This document shows positions 37,796-47,428 of a stretch of 64,000 nucleotides of DNA, piece by piece. Under the pieces are notes generated by a model. The model saw only the letters and a program-made list of their open reading frames with translations. It did no database searches and was not told the DNA's origin. How positions within the stretch are numbered: the stretch's first letter is position 1; every line of letters begins with the position of its first letter. This DNA comes from JAXGYX01 sp964487355 (lineage in GTDB: Bacteria > Bacillota > Clostridia > Saccharofermentanales > Fastidiosipilaceae): positions 38,468 through 102,467 of the forward strand of contig CAZAPS010000003.1 of NCBI GenBank assembly GCA_964487355.1. Reading direction: 5' to 3'. A program made the translations under genes and the position numbers.

Positions 37796-39227
37796 ATTGA
37801 ACTTCCTCCTCCGATATAGTCGAGCAAACACGCATCACCTCTCCGGCGATATAAAGGCTGCCACTTACAAAAGCGGGAGCGCCTGTCGAGCGCTGATTTT
37901 GTCTGACGGCTCGGACCGCCTGCTCAACCTCGTCAAATTCAGCTATATCCGAAACATTATATCGGTTTAAATGGTCATTAGACAACCGCCGAAACCAGTC
38001 CGCTAGTTTTGTCGCCGACAAAGCGCGGTCGGAATCGGGCGTCACACAGTATACTCCGCTGACAGAAAACGTTCGGTCGGTCAAGATCGCCCGCATCATC
38101 GGCTGCCAGTCCTTGTCCGCCAGCACTGCGACCAGCAAGAGAATCTTTTGACCTCGAAACATATCATCCAACGCGTGCGCGGCGCTTTTCATACCTTGAA
38201 GATTATGCGCGGCGTCAAATATAAGCGGAGGATCCTTTAACAATAATTGTAGACGACCGGGCCAATATACTCCGGCCAATCCGGCACGGATGGACTCCAC
38301 TGTCACAAGCTGAGGAACCAGCGCACGCGCGGCCCGGATCGACAGCGCGGCGTTGATAACCTGGTGATCTCCGGGCAGTGGCGCGATAAACGCCTCTTCG
38401 AGTTCCGACAAGAAAAATGATCGGTGGCTCAATACTTCGCCCTGTCGCTTCGCGTCACTTTCATCGTCTGTCAAACGGACCGTGGTTTCATCGGTCAGCA
38501 CAAACGGTATTTTCAATTTGGCGCATCTCAAAGTGAACACTTGTAAAATCTTATGTTGAAGGTCAATCGCCTTTTGGTAATCCGGCGACTCGATATTATC
38601 TTTAACATCCAATGAATTATCCAAGATCAGGCAGCAGGTTCGCTCGGTTATGATGCCGGCCTTTGCCTCGGCGATCTGTGTCAGGGAATTGCCCAGCAGC
38701 TTTTCATGATCCACGGCGATTTTCGTCACCACGGCCACTTTGTTCCGGTCAATGACATTGGTCGCGTCCAACTCTCCGCCCAATCCTGTTTCGATCACCA
38801 TGGCCTGACAGCCTTTACGCTCGAACCACACAAACGCGGACGCGGTCAGCAGATCAAAAACAGTCATCCGGGCTTCCGGCATGATCCGAGCGCGGACGAT
38901 CTCGATCTCTTCACGCAAACCGTCCAAATCCGCTGTGGGAATCATCCCCTCCCAAAGATCTCCCGACCGGTTTTCGACAGCTTCCCGTCCGTCCAAAATC
39001 CTCAGACGTTCATTATATTCTTCTATGTGCGGAGAGGTGTACAGGCCGGTCTTCAACCCCGACGCGGCCAAAATCGCCGCCGCGCAGGCGGCGGTCGATC
39101 CTTTGCCATTGGTCCCCGCGATATGGATCGCCGGAATTTTATTTTGTGGATTTCCAAACTCACTCAGCAGGCGACGCATCCTGGCCAATCCAAAACCACT
39201 GGTTTCCTGAACTATCGGTTCCATCAT
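37764..39227 (-). CDS. folC: Folylpolyglutamate synthase/dihydrofolate synthase
   Basis: It adds glutamate to folates and probably to dihydropteroate. The 487-residue Mur-ligase-fold protein has the P-loop GTNGKGS near 37-43, ETGLGGELDATN in the middle and FDAAHN in the C-terminal domain. It starts directly after the stop of the GtrA-type gene (TGA then ATG), with AGAGGAAAG inside that gene. Length is slightly above the usual ~430. Confidence 0.93.
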   Translation of the reverse strand: MMEPIVQETSGFGLARMRRLLSEFGNPQNKIPAIHIAGTNGKGSTAACAAAILAASGLKTGLYTSPHIEEYNERLRILDGREAVENRSGDLWEGMIPTADLDGLREEIEIVRARIMPEARMTVFDLLTASAFVWFERKGCQAMVIETGLGGELDATNVIDRNKVAVVTKIAVDHEKLLGNSLTQIAEAKAGIITERTCCLILDNSLDVKDNIESPDYQKAIDLQHKILQVFTLRCAKLKIPFVLTDETTVRLTDDESDAKRQGEVLSHRSFFLSELEEAFIAPLPGDHQVINAALSIRAARALVPQLVTVESIRAGLAGVYWPGRLQLLLKDPPLIFDAAHNLQGMKSAAHALDDMFRGQKILLLVAVLADKDWQPMMRAILTDRTFSVSGVYCVTPDSDRALSATKLADWFRRLSNDHLNRYNVSDIAEFDEVEQAVRAVRQNQRSTGAPAFVSGSLYIAGEVMRVCSTISEEEVQFELERRGSKI

Positions 39228-40097
39228 TCACCGTCTTTCCTCTAAATTAAAGATCATGAATTTACTGATAAAATAATTCACAATCACAACCAAAAACGCC
39301 GCGATGATTTTTGCGACATCCTCATTCATAAACAACAAATTGGACATGACAAACATGCCTCCATACTCCAACACCAACGTTGTGATCATCCTGCTTCCGG
39401 CAAACCTGATCAATTCGCGCCGGAAGTTTCCGGAACTGACAAACACATATTTTCGGTTGGTCAAAAAGCCAAACAAGACCGCGCCGACAAATGAAATGGT
39501 TTGGGGGATCAGCCAACCATAGCCTCCCAGGTAACTCGCGCCCAGTGTCCGAACAAATATGGCGTTGACCAAAGAGAAGCTGCCAATGCTGACTACGGAG
39601 GTCAGCACGCCGAACACAATGTAGAAGAAAATCTCATAGGATAAAAGAGTGAGAATGATATTTCCCAGCAAGAGCGCGACGCCAAGTATAAAAAACATGG
39701 TCACTTCGGTGACCCCTATTAAGGATTTCAAGATAAAGGCACCCAGCGCGCCGGCTGACACGCTGATGGCGCAACGAGTCCAAAAGCGCAACCGATAAAT
39801 GCCGTGGAGCGTTCGTCCTCCGTCAGGATCGACATCGTCGTCGGGATCCGTCGATTCAGTTTTACAGATAAGCTCATCCGCCGCATACAAAAATAAACAA
39901 AAAGGCAGACAGCCGATCGTGTGCGCGATCAACACCGGTATCATGCCGGCGACTGTGCCAAACAGCTCAAAGAACAGATAAATTGACAAAGCGATACCTA
40001 CATACACCAGAGAGCCGGACGCCGTTCTGGCGAACACCCCGCGCAAAGACACACTGTCCGGTTTGGCGAATTCCGGTGAAGATATCGGTTTTTGCAT
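39228..40097 (-). CDS. GtrA-type polytopic membrane protein with extra N-terminal segment
   Basis: 289 residues and about eight hydrophobic segments. The last ~130 residues match the GtrA family (NRKYVF, then ELIRFAGSRM and YFISKFMIF), a group of four-helix membrane proteins linked to moving lipid-linked sugars in surface polysaccharide synthesis. The N-terminal half adds about four further segments around an acidic loop (DPDDDVDPDGG). ATG at 40097 has TGAGGT upstream. It lies between the cohesin-like protein and folC on the same strand. Confidence 0.78.
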   Translation of the reverse strand: MQKPISSPEFAKPDSVSLRGVFARTASGSLVYVGIALSIYLFFELFGTVAGMIPVLIAHTIGCLPFCLFLYAADELICKTESTDPDDDVDPDGGRTLHGIYRLRFWTRCAISVSAGALGAFILKSLIGVTEVTMFFILGVALLLGNIILTLLSYEIFFYIVFGVLTSVVSIGSFSLVNAIFVRTLGASYLGGYGWLIPQTISFVGAVLFGFLTNRKYVFVSSGNFRRELIRFAGSRMITTLVLEYGGMFVMSNLLFMNEDVAKIIAAFLVVIVNYFISKFMIFNLEERR

Positions 40098-40132
40098 ATT
40101 TAACCTCAACATTTCAGCGTGGACAGTCAAAT

Positions 40133-41092
40133 CTATTTTTTTGGACGACCGCCGCGGCCTGCGCCGCTATTTCCGGATCGACCTGATGGTCGCTGTCTGA
40201 CCTTGTTCTTTGCTTTTTTACCGCTCTTCCGCTTCGCGACCGGGCGCGATGCCCCTTTCGCCGGTTTGGCGCGGCGCACTCTCATACCCGTGGGAATTTG
40301 CAAGAGTAAAAAGAAGATCATCAAAATGACAAACAGCAACGCGAACATCAGGAGCAACGTCACGACCATACGGCGTGGCATCTGAGGATGATCCGTCCGG
40401 TCAGTCTGCAACACGTTTGTAAAGGACAGTTCGCCGGTCGATTCATCGACTTCCGTCTCAATCACGTCGGCTTCGGTGGAATATGTGGCGTCGGTGCGAA
40501 TCACACCCGGAAGGCCTTCGTCCAAGCGTTCGGTCTCCACCGTCGTGGGCGAACCGTCACTTTGGGTCGGTTCGGGTATGGTGTACGCGGTGGTTGGCAA
40601 TGGTTCGCCATCACCTTGAATCTGCACAAAACGATAAGCGCCACCGAACTCGGTATACAGATCCTCCCCTTTCGTCATAAAAGAGGCGGATTGAATTTGC
40701 ACTCTCCCACCCGGCGCTCCCCTCGCGCGCAAATTCACTTTGCCGATTTCATTGACACCGGTCGGCAATTCTCCGGAAATCTGAAAACCAATCAACCCAT
40801 TGTCTTCGTAAGTACCGACGATGTCCGCCGAGTCGTAGCGCTCAGAGGTAACTCCAAGATACTCAAATGAGTCCGGATCATAGCTCAAGATGATCTCGCC
40901 CTCATCCGCGGACGTGGATTGTCTAACACGCAAAGTCACCACCAATTCGTCGCCGCGCTCCACCCGGTCCGGCGCGCTGACATTCAATATTGCCTGGCCG
41001 GCGGCATGGACAGTGACCGAAAAACACAAAATGGCCAGCAAGGCCAACAAAAAAGAGACATAGCGGAGCCTCTCAATGACACTGGTTGTCAT
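40133..41092 (-). CDS. Membrane-anchored cohesin-like domain protein
   Basis: 319 residues. A signal peptide (about 1-31, ending near VHAAG) is followed by a cohesin-type beta-sandwich at about 35-155 (GDELVVTLRVRQ, LSYDPDSFEYLG, IGKVNLRARG). A Thr/Ser-rich spacer, a C-terminal membrane helix near 245-267 and a very basic tail of about 50 residues follow. Cohesins hold dockerin-bearing proteins at the cell surface, but the fold also occurs in surface proteins without that role; no dockerin was noticed in the window. ATG at 41092 has GGAGAG upstream. Confidence 0.78.
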   Translation of the reverse strand: MTTSVIERLRYVSFLLALLAILCFSVTVHAAGQAILNVSAPDRVERGDELVVTLRVRQSTSADEGEIILSYDPDSFEYLGVTSERYDSADIVGTYEDNGLIGFQISGELPTGVNEIGKVNLRARGAPGGRVQIQSASFMTKGEDLYTEFGGAYRFVQIQGDGEPLPTTAYTIPEPTQSDGSPTTVETERLDEGLPGVIRTDATYSTEADVIETEVDESTGELSFTNVLQTDRTDHPQMPRRMVVTLLLMFALLFVILMIFFLLLQIPTGMRVRRAKPAKGASRPVAKRKSGKKAKNKVRQRPSGRSGNSGAGRGGRPKK

Positions 41093-41246
41093 TGACTTTT
41101 CTCTCCTGCCAAGTCTATATTTTCCACAACAATCCATCATTAATTCCATTTCGATCAAGTCATTTGTTTTAGGTTCAAATCACTTGTTCCCGGTATTTTC
41201 CCAACCGACAAGGCGCCTGCCGATCGATCTTGCAAACCGATTGAAA

Positions 41247-41873
41247 TCAGGTCGGGTTTAGCTCATCCAGCGTCAATGAAAATGAATCCGCGAAATGTTT
41301 CATAAAATAATCCGCTTCCGGAAGGCCCATCCGCCGAACTCTCTGTTCGGACTGGCGAAGCGCGAGCGCGAACTCTCCATTGCCCGACTGCACTTCCTGC
41401 GCACATTTCAAATACGCGCAAATCCTGTCCGCCGCACGCACAAACTGTCTTTCCTCCAACGCTTTTTCATCACAGTCTGATTCGCACATCAGGCCACGGT
41501 ACTCGGGGATCATGAAATCCGGCAAAAAAGACAGCAGCCGTTCCAGAGCTGATTCCTCAACACGCCGGTACGCCTCTCGGATGGAGTCATCATAGTATTT
41601 GACCGGTGTCGGTAAATCACCGGTGATGATTTCGGGTGCGTCATGATACAGACCCATCACAGCGACGCGCTCCGCGTCTACTTTCGGCGCCTCCGGTTCG
41701 CCAACCACATTGGCGTTACGCAAAATCGCCATCGCGTGCGCGACCAAAGCGACCATCAAAGAATGCTCCGCCAAGTTCTCACTTGAATGGTTGCGCATCA
41801 GGCTCCAACGTTTAATCAGGCGCATGCGATCCATCATAGCAAAAAAATGATAGCCCTTCCCGATTTCACTCAT
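41247..41873 (-). CDS. HD-domain 5'-deoxynucleotidase, YfbR family
   Basis: 208 residues. RWSLMRNHSSENLAEHS and GLYHDAPEIITGDLPTPVKYY match YfbR, a metal-dependent phosphatase acting on deoxynucleoside monophosphates in the cytosol. The HD pair is in LYHDAPE, with an earlier His in AEHS. It overlaps the helicase gene by four bases (ATGA), so the two are coupled. Confidence 0.9.
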   Translation of the reverse strand: MSEIGKGYHFFAMMDRMRLIKRWSLMRNHSSENLAEHSLMVALVAHAMAILRNANVVGEPEAPKVDAERVAVMGLYHDAPEIITGDLPTPVKYYDDSIREAYRRVEESALERLLSFLPDFMIPEYRGLMCESDCDEKALEERQFVRAADRICAYLKCAQEVQSGNGEFALALRQSEQRVRRMGLPEADYFMKHFADSFSLTLDELNPT

Positions 41874-44539
41874 AATTTCTCCTTAGTGAGTCTGGCCTGA
41901 CGCAACAGCAAAGTTTTCTTCACACCTTTATCAAACCGGACCACCACAACCGCGTCACCGGCCACCTTTTCGTTGGACAGCAGCTTGCCCACACCAAATC
42001 GATTGTGCCTGACCAGCATCCCATCCACCAATTGTGAGGGTTTCAAATAGCGATCATCAGAAGTAGGAGCGGTGTCGCGCATGGTTTTGTCCGTCTGGCG
42101 GATATACGACAGGCCCTTGTTTCGTTCTTTGGCGGATCCTCGCGCCGTTCCCGAGGCCGAGCGTCCCACCACGCCGAACGAGCCCCCCGCCGCGTAACCC
42201 TTTCTTTCAGATCCCTCACGCCGCTCAACACCGGCTGATCGCGCCGTTCCATACGCGGCCGCGTCGCCTTGGACCGAACCACCGATCTCTTCGAGGGTTT
42301 CGGTTGGAATCTCTTTTACAAAACGTGATACCGGCAGATATTGGGTCTGACCATATAACATTCTGCTTCTCGCCGTTGTGACATACAGTTTGTCGCGCGC
42401 TCTGGTTATCGCCACATAGGCCAGTCGCCTCTCTTCCTCCTCACCTTCCGGCGTGTCGGTCGCTCTTCGGTTGGGGAAAATGGTCTCCTCCGCGGCGATC
42501 AGAAAAACGACTTTGAATTCCAATCCTTTCGCGGAGTGAATTGTCATCAGACGCACATAGTCGTCTCCCTGACCTTCCAAATCCATCTCGGAATATAGCG
42601 CCGATTGCTCCAAAAACGCCGTCAGCAGCTCAACCAACGTCGGCGGTTCCTCCGCCAGCGCGGCGGCGGCCATGGCGCTTCCATCCGTATCCCAGAACGC
42701 CTCATCGTCCAACGCGCTTTCTCTCACATAGTTTTCGGTGAACTCTTTGGCGTCCGAAAGCAATTCCTTCAAGTTCTCGATGCGGTCGACGGTCAGATCT
42801 TTACCGCTTTCCTGCTCCTCGATGATACTTTGAATCAAGCCGGACTCATTTTCGACATACTCCAGGAAGTCTTCAAACGACAGCTCATTTTTTGACAAAC
42901 AAGCGGCGAGTCCGTCAATCATCTCGGCAAACGCGATCAGTTTGCGCGCGGCTCTACTGATCTGTGAGAATTGATGCGCTTGGCGACAGATCTCGAGACA
43001 GCTGACATTTTCGCTTGCGGAAAGCGCGCGGATGGCCTCAACAGTCACCGTCCCAATGCCGCGTTTTGGCACGTTGATCACCCGTTCAAAGGAAAGATTG
43101 TCATCCGGCATCAAGATCAGGCGCAAATACGCGATGACATCCTTGATTTCACGGCGGTCGTAAAATCGCATGCCACCAAAAACACGATAGGGTATGCCTC
43201 GTTCGCGAAAGGCGCCCTCCATGCTGCGGGACAGCGCGTTGTTTCGATACAAAACAGCAATGTCACGGTATGACAAACCTGTCTTATCCCGGCGGACACG
43301 TCGGTTGATCTCGTCCGCCACAAAGCGACCCTCATCGTACTGGTCGTTTCCACGATAAAAAGTCACCGCTTCGCCGCGTTCCGATCCGGTCCACAATTTT
43401 TTTCGTTTTCGCCCGCGGTTATGCGCGATCACCTGGTTCGCCGACTGCAAAATCACACCGGTCGAACGATAGTTTTGCTCCAGTTTGATTATCTTGCAGC
43501 GTTTGTAGTCTTTTTCAAACTCCAAAATGTTACTCAGATCCGCTCCACGAAAAGAATAAATAGACTGGTCATCGTCTCCGACCACACAGATATTTTTATG
43601 TTTTTTGGCCAACAGGCGGACGGCCTCGTACTGCGCCGCGTTGGTGTCCTGGTACTCATCCACCAGAATATACTCAAATCGACTCTGCCACTGTTCACGC
43701 ACTTCGGGATGCTCTTTCAACAGCCGCACCATGTTCAATAAAATATCATCGAAGTCCATGGCGGCGCTCTCCTGCAATCTGCGCTGATAAAGCTCATACA
43801 CTTCGGCGATCACCTGATCGATCGATCCCGCTGCGGATTTCGCAAAAGCGTCCACATCCAGCATCTGATTTTTGGCTGTGCTGATGCGTGATTGTATGTA
43901 GCGAGGCTTAAATCGCTCATCCGAGACCCCCAGATCCTTCATGGTCCGCCTGACCAAAGCCAACTGGTCGTCCGCGTCCACAATGGAGAACTGGGAGGGG
44001 TATCCCAACAGCTCGGCATGGCGACGCAAAATCCTGGAAAACATGGAATGGAAAGTGCCCACCCACATTCTGTCGGCGATCGGCCCTATCAGTTCGCCGA
44101 TCCGCTCTTTCATTTCGCGCGCCGCCTTATTTGTGAATGTGATCGCCAATATGGCGAACGGGCTCACGCCGGCAACCTGTATCAAGTGAGCGATTCGTCT
44201 GGTTATGACCATTGTCTTGCCGGATCCGGCGCCGGCCAGCACCAACATCGGACCGTCCTTATGTAAAACAGCCTCGTGCTGCTGAGTGTTCAACCCTTCC
44301 AGCAATTCTTGCTCACTCGCTCGACCGCCGGGCGACTCAAAGCGCTCCGTCCAAACCCCGCGCGTTTTGGACGGATTCGATGTTGACCGCGTCTGCGGCG
44401 GCTCGCCACCCAAAGGCTGTTCCTCCGCGGGCGAGCGCTCAGGAAAAGAAACCACCTCGACGGCTTCGGCCGGCGGTTCAAGCTCGTCCAAATGTCGATT
44501 CGCCTCGTCCTGTCGCGCTAAAAATTCAAATAGATCCAT
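41870..44539 (-). CDS. pcrA: ATP-dependent DNA helicase PcrA/UvrD
   Basis: A superfamily 1A helicase of 889 residues used in nucleotide excision repair and replication restart. Walker A AGAGSGKT lies at about 101-108, DEYQDTN and GDDDQSIY follow, and the C-terminal motifs include LMTIHSAKGLEF and VAITRARDKLY. The first ~80 residues are an added acidic, Pro-rich extension. The extreme C-terminus has the PcrA-type basic fold (RHNRFGVGKLLS). ATG has GAGGAGA upstream. Confidence 0.95.
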   Translation of the reverse strand: MDLFEFLARQDEANRHLDELEPPAEAVEVVSFPERSPAEEQPLGGEPPQTRSTSNPSKTRGVWTERFESPGGRASEQELLEGLNTQQHEAVLHKDGPMLVLAGAGSGKTMVITRRIAHLIQVAGVSPFAILAITFTNKAAREMKERIGELIGPIADRMWVGTFHSMFSRILRRHAELLGYPSQFSIVDADDQLALVRRTMKDLGVSDERFKPRYIQSRISTAKNQMLDVDAFAKSAAGSIDQVIAEVYELYQRRLQESAAMDFDDILLNMVRLLKEHPEVREQWQSRFEYILVDEYQDTNAAQYEAVRLLAKKHKNICVVGDDDQSIYSFRGADLSNILEFEKDYKRCKIIKLEQNYRSTGVILQSANQVIAHNRGRKRKKLWTGSERGEAVTFYRGNDQYDEGRFVADEINRRVRRDKTGLSYRDIAVLYRNNALSRSMEGAFRERGIPYRVFGGMRFYDRREIKDVIAYLRLILMPDDNLSFERVINVPKRGIGTVTVEAIRALSASENVSCLEICRQAHQFSQISRAARKLIAFAEMIDGLAACLSKNELSFEDFLEYVENESGLIQSIIEEQESGKDLTVDRIENLKELLSDAKEFTENYVRESALDDEAFWDTDGSAMAAAALAEEPPTLVELLTAFLEQSALYSEMDLEGQGDDYVRLMTIHSAKGLEFKVVFLIAAEETIFPNRRATDTPEGEEEERRLAYVAITRARDKLYVTTARSRMLYGQTQYLPVSRFVKEIPTETLEEIGGSVQGDAAAYGTARSAGVERREGSERKGYAAGGSFGVVGRSASGTARGSAKERNKGLSYIRQTDKTMRDTAPTSDDRYLKPSQLVDGMLVRHNRFGVGKLLSNEKVAGDAVVVVRFDKGVKKTLLLRQARLTKEKL

Positions 44540-44629
44540 TTCGTCTCCTCAACGATTTTCTGTATCGTTCATTATATACCATTCTCAAAAAAATACGCAC
44601 CAAAAGAACATATGTTTTCCACATTGCGC

Positions 44630-44662
44630 AAAAAACACTCCGAACTCGCTTTGAGTCCGGAG
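44630..44662 (-). terminator. Terminator of hpf
   Basis: CTCCGGACTC pairs with GAGTTCGGAG (one G-T pair) around a five-base loop, followed by GTTTTTT on the minus strand. Confidence 0.8.
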
Positions 44663-44734
44663 CATTCGACAAGAAAGATGACGGCTGTCCACTCATTGGC
44701 GTGTCACGCCTGTCGTTGCGCACATCGACGAAAT

Positions 44735-45280
44735 TTAATATTCCGGTTCAAGCAGACCGTAATTTCCATCTTTTCGTTTATAGACCAGACAGACCTGACC
44801 GGTCTCCGGTGACAGATAGAGCAGGAAAGCGTGACCGAGCAACTCCATCTGCAAAACCGCCTCTTCGGGCGACATTGGGCTCAACGTGAATGTTTTGCGT
44901 CTGATGATCTGGGGCACGTCCGGCTCCAAAAGATCCTCGGATAAATCCGGCATTTCCTGTTTCAAAAATTCGTTCATATACGCGAAGTCACGGACATTCT
45001 TCACCATGCGGGTTTTGTGTTTGCGAATCTGTCCCTCCATGATGGAAATCGCCTCATCCAGCGCGGACATCACACTGTCCGCCAACGCTTCGGCGCGATA
45101 ATAATGTTTGTGGATTTTCATCGTGATTTCCGCGCTGATTTTGTTGGCCTCCGGTCGAACCTTGACCGAGACGGTCGATTTGTCATCAAAATAGCGATTG
45201 AATTTATTAAACTTCTTCTCAATTTTCTCGTTTAGCTGGTCACTGATTTTAATGTTTTGTCCGGTTATAACGATCTTCAT
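44735..45280 (-). CDS. hpf: Ribosome hibernation promoting factor, long form
   Basis: 181 residues. The N-terminal ~100 residues are the HPF/YfiA domain that sits in the decoding channel. The C-terminal ~55 residues (KTFTLSPMSPEEAVLQMELLGHAFLLY) form the dimerisation domain that joins 70S ribosomes into 100S particles. AAGGAG precedes the ATG. It has its own terminator. The 218-base gap upstream holds a GTCGGC/GCCGAC hairpin (about 45315-45345) and no clear promoter. Confidence 0.95.
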   Translation of the reverse strand: MKIVITGQNIKISDQLNEKIEKKFNKFNRYFDDKSTVSVKVRPEANKISAEITMKIHKHYYRAEALADSVMSALDEAISIMEGQIRKHKTRMVKNVRDFAYMNEFLKQEMPDLSEDLLEPDVPQIIRRKTFTLSPMSPEEAVLQMELLGHAFLLYLSPETGQVCLVYKRKDGNYGLLEPEY

Positions 45281-45498
45281 AGACCGCTCCTTCCTATGTC
45301 AGCACTAATTCAGGCCGATGTCGGCGCATTTTCAAAGCCGACCTTTTATTGATTGGTGAACATGAACAAAAGGAAAGGGGAAAACAGATTTTCCATCGCT
45401 CATTTCATCATTAATCATAGACAACTTTGTGGTCCGAAACAAGATCAGATTCAAAATAATCCACTTCGGTCCGAGCGGAAAACCAATGGAATTTCAAA

Positions 45499-46386
45499 TT
45501 ACGTTTGTTCATCCTCATCGGTAAACCGGACACGACCGGTCAACATCCGCGCGCACGCGCTGCTTGGTCGGTGGTAAACCTGCTCGACCGATCCTTGCTC
45601 GACCAATTCACCTTTTGACAACACAGCGACTTTATCGCACAAATAGTAGACAACATTGAGATCATGAGAAATAAACAGGCAGGCGAATTTCAATTCATCA
45701 CGCAAATGTTGAAACAGATCCAAAATCTGCGCCTGGACCGACACGTCCAACGCGGATACCGGCTCATCCGCGATCAACAGATCCGGAGATCCGATCAGCG
45801 CCGCTCCGATCGCGATCCTTTGTAACTGTCCGCCGGACAACTCTCTTGGATATCGCTCCATGTACTCATCGGAAAGGCCGATCTTGTCCAACATTTCAAC
45901 CGCCATCGCCCGTCTTCGTGCGACATCTTTGATCCCACCAATCAACAATGGCTCCTCCATTTGGAAACCGATGCTTAATTGTGGATTGAAAGAATTATAA
46001 GGATCTTGAAAGACCATTTGAATGCCCCGTCCGGTTGCCAAAATTCGCTTTTTCCCTTTGAGCCTGGTAATGTCGGTTCCTTTAAAAACAATATTGCCTT
46101 CGCCACAGGGCAGTTGTCCCGTGATCAGCCGGGCCAGCGTCGTCTTGCCCGATCCGGACTCACCGACCAGGCCAAAAAACTCTCCGGCGCGTATCTCCAG
46201 GGAAATATTTTTAATACCATCCATGTCCCAAGGCTGATCGTGTTGTTTGAGTGGGCGAGATTCTTTGCCACCTTCAACAATCGGCCCTGCGTCCACCACA
46301 CCGCGGGCGCCGCGCCAGCCACTTCCATAAGTCGCGCCAATGTCCTTAAGGGACAAGATCGGTTGTTCAATTTTAACTGTCGTCAT
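45499..46386 (-). CDS. Oligopeptide/dipeptide-type ABC transporter ATP-binding protein (OppF-like)
   Basis: 295 residues. Walker A is GESGSGKT near 75, the signature is LSGGQ, and Walker B is LLIADEP. It pairs with the OppD-like ATPase to power uptake. About 30 extra residues near 22-52 precede the usual start of the domain. It overlaps the OppD-like gene by 14 bases. No terminator is visible after the stop. Confidence 0.9.
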   Translation of the reverse strand: MTTVKIEQPILSLKDIGATYGSGWRGARGVVDAGPIVEGGKESRPLKQHDQPWDMDGIKNISLEIRAGEFFGLVGESGSGKTTLARLITGQLPCGEGNIVFKGTDITRLKGKKRILATGRGIQMVFQDPYNSFNPQLSIGFQMEEPLLIGGIKDVARRRAMAVEMLDKIGLSDEYMERYPRELSGGQLQRIAIGAALIGSPDLLIADEPVSALDVSVQAQILDLFQHLRDELKFACLFISHDLNVVYYLCDKVAVLSKGELVEQGSVEQVYHRPSSACARMLTGRVRFTDEDEQT

Positions 46387-47428
46387 TCGCCTCCTCTTTC
46401 GTTATCGAATCTGTTTTTTTATCGCGGTCTCCGTCAGTTCCGATCTCATTAAGAAAGCATGCCGCGGTGTGTCCCGGACCGACGACGCGGGTAGCGGGAA
46501 CTTCATTGTGGCAACGGTCAAAGGCGCGGGGACAGCGATCTGCGAACAGACAACATGTGGCAGGGCCCCGACTGTCCGGCAGGCGCCCCGGTATGGCGGA
46601 CAATTTTTGTCCTTTTTTATTCGGAGTCGGCACCGACTGCAACAACATTTTCGTATATTCGTGTTTCGGCGAATGCAACACATCCATGGTGGGACCGGTC
46701 TCCGCCGGAATTCCGGCATAAAGCACACATACTCTGTCACACAGACGTTTCACGGTTCCAAGATCATGAGAGATATATAAAATAGCCACATCATCCTTGC
46801 GACTGATGTTCAGCAACAATTCCAATATTTGATCTTGAACCGACGCATCCAGCGCGGTGGTCGGCTCATCGGCGATCAGCAATGGCGGTCGTGTGATGAC
46901 AGCCATGGCGATCAGCACTCTCTGACGCTGCCCGCCGGACAACTCGTGAGGATATCGCCGGTATAGCCTTTCCGGCTGCTCCAGACCAACATCCCGCATA
47001 GTGGACAAGGCTCGTCCTTTGCGTTCGGACCGTTTCAAATTGGTGTGCAACTTCAGCAATTCAGAAATTTGTCCGCCCACTCGCATAGTGGGATTCAACG
47101 CGGCCATCGCGTCTTGAAAAACAATGCCGATCTGCCTGCCGTTAAGTGAGCGACGCTCGGAGCGAGACATGCCTTCCAGATCTCGTCCCTGAAACCGCAT
47201 GGTTCCCTGACCGACTCGAATCCCTTCCGGAAGCAGCCCGGACACCGCCAGCGCGGTCATGCTCTTGCCACAGCCCGACTCACCAACCAAGCCCACGATC
47301 TCACCTTTGTGGACGGTCAGCGACACCTGCCGAACCAGCTCCGCCTGAGTCCGACTCAAGACCTTTAACTGATCGATCTCCAACAAGGGCGCCTGTTGAT
47401 TGACTTCGCTTCGTGTCCGTTCGTTCAT
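46373..47428 (-). CDS. Oligopeptide/dipeptide-type ABC transporter ATP-binding protein (OppD-like)
   Basis: 351 residues. Walker A is GESGCGKS near 48, the signature LSGGQRQR and Walker B LLIADEP. The C-terminal oligopeptide-transporter Cys motif CCLFADRCPRAFDRC is present, as in OppD/DppD, where it can hold an Fe-S cluster. ATG at 47428 overlaps the permease stop as ATGA. Confidence 0.9.
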   Translation of the reverse strand: MNERTRSEVNQQAPLLEIDQLKVLSRTQAELVRQVSLTVHKGEIVGLVGESGCGKSMTALAVSGLLPEGIRVGQGTMRFQGRDLEGMSRSERRSLNGRQIGIVFQDAMAALNPTMRVGGQISELLKLHTNLKRSERKGRALSTMRDVGLEQPERLYRRYPHELSGGQRQRVLIAMAVITRPPLLIADEPTTALDASVQDQILELLLNISRKDDVAILYISHDLGTVKRLCDRVCVLYAGIPAETGPTMDVLHSPKHEYTKMLLQSVPTPNKKGQKLSAIPGRLPDSRGPATCCLFADRCPRAFDRCHNEVPATRVVGPGHTAACFLNEIGTDGDRDKKTDSITKEEANDDS

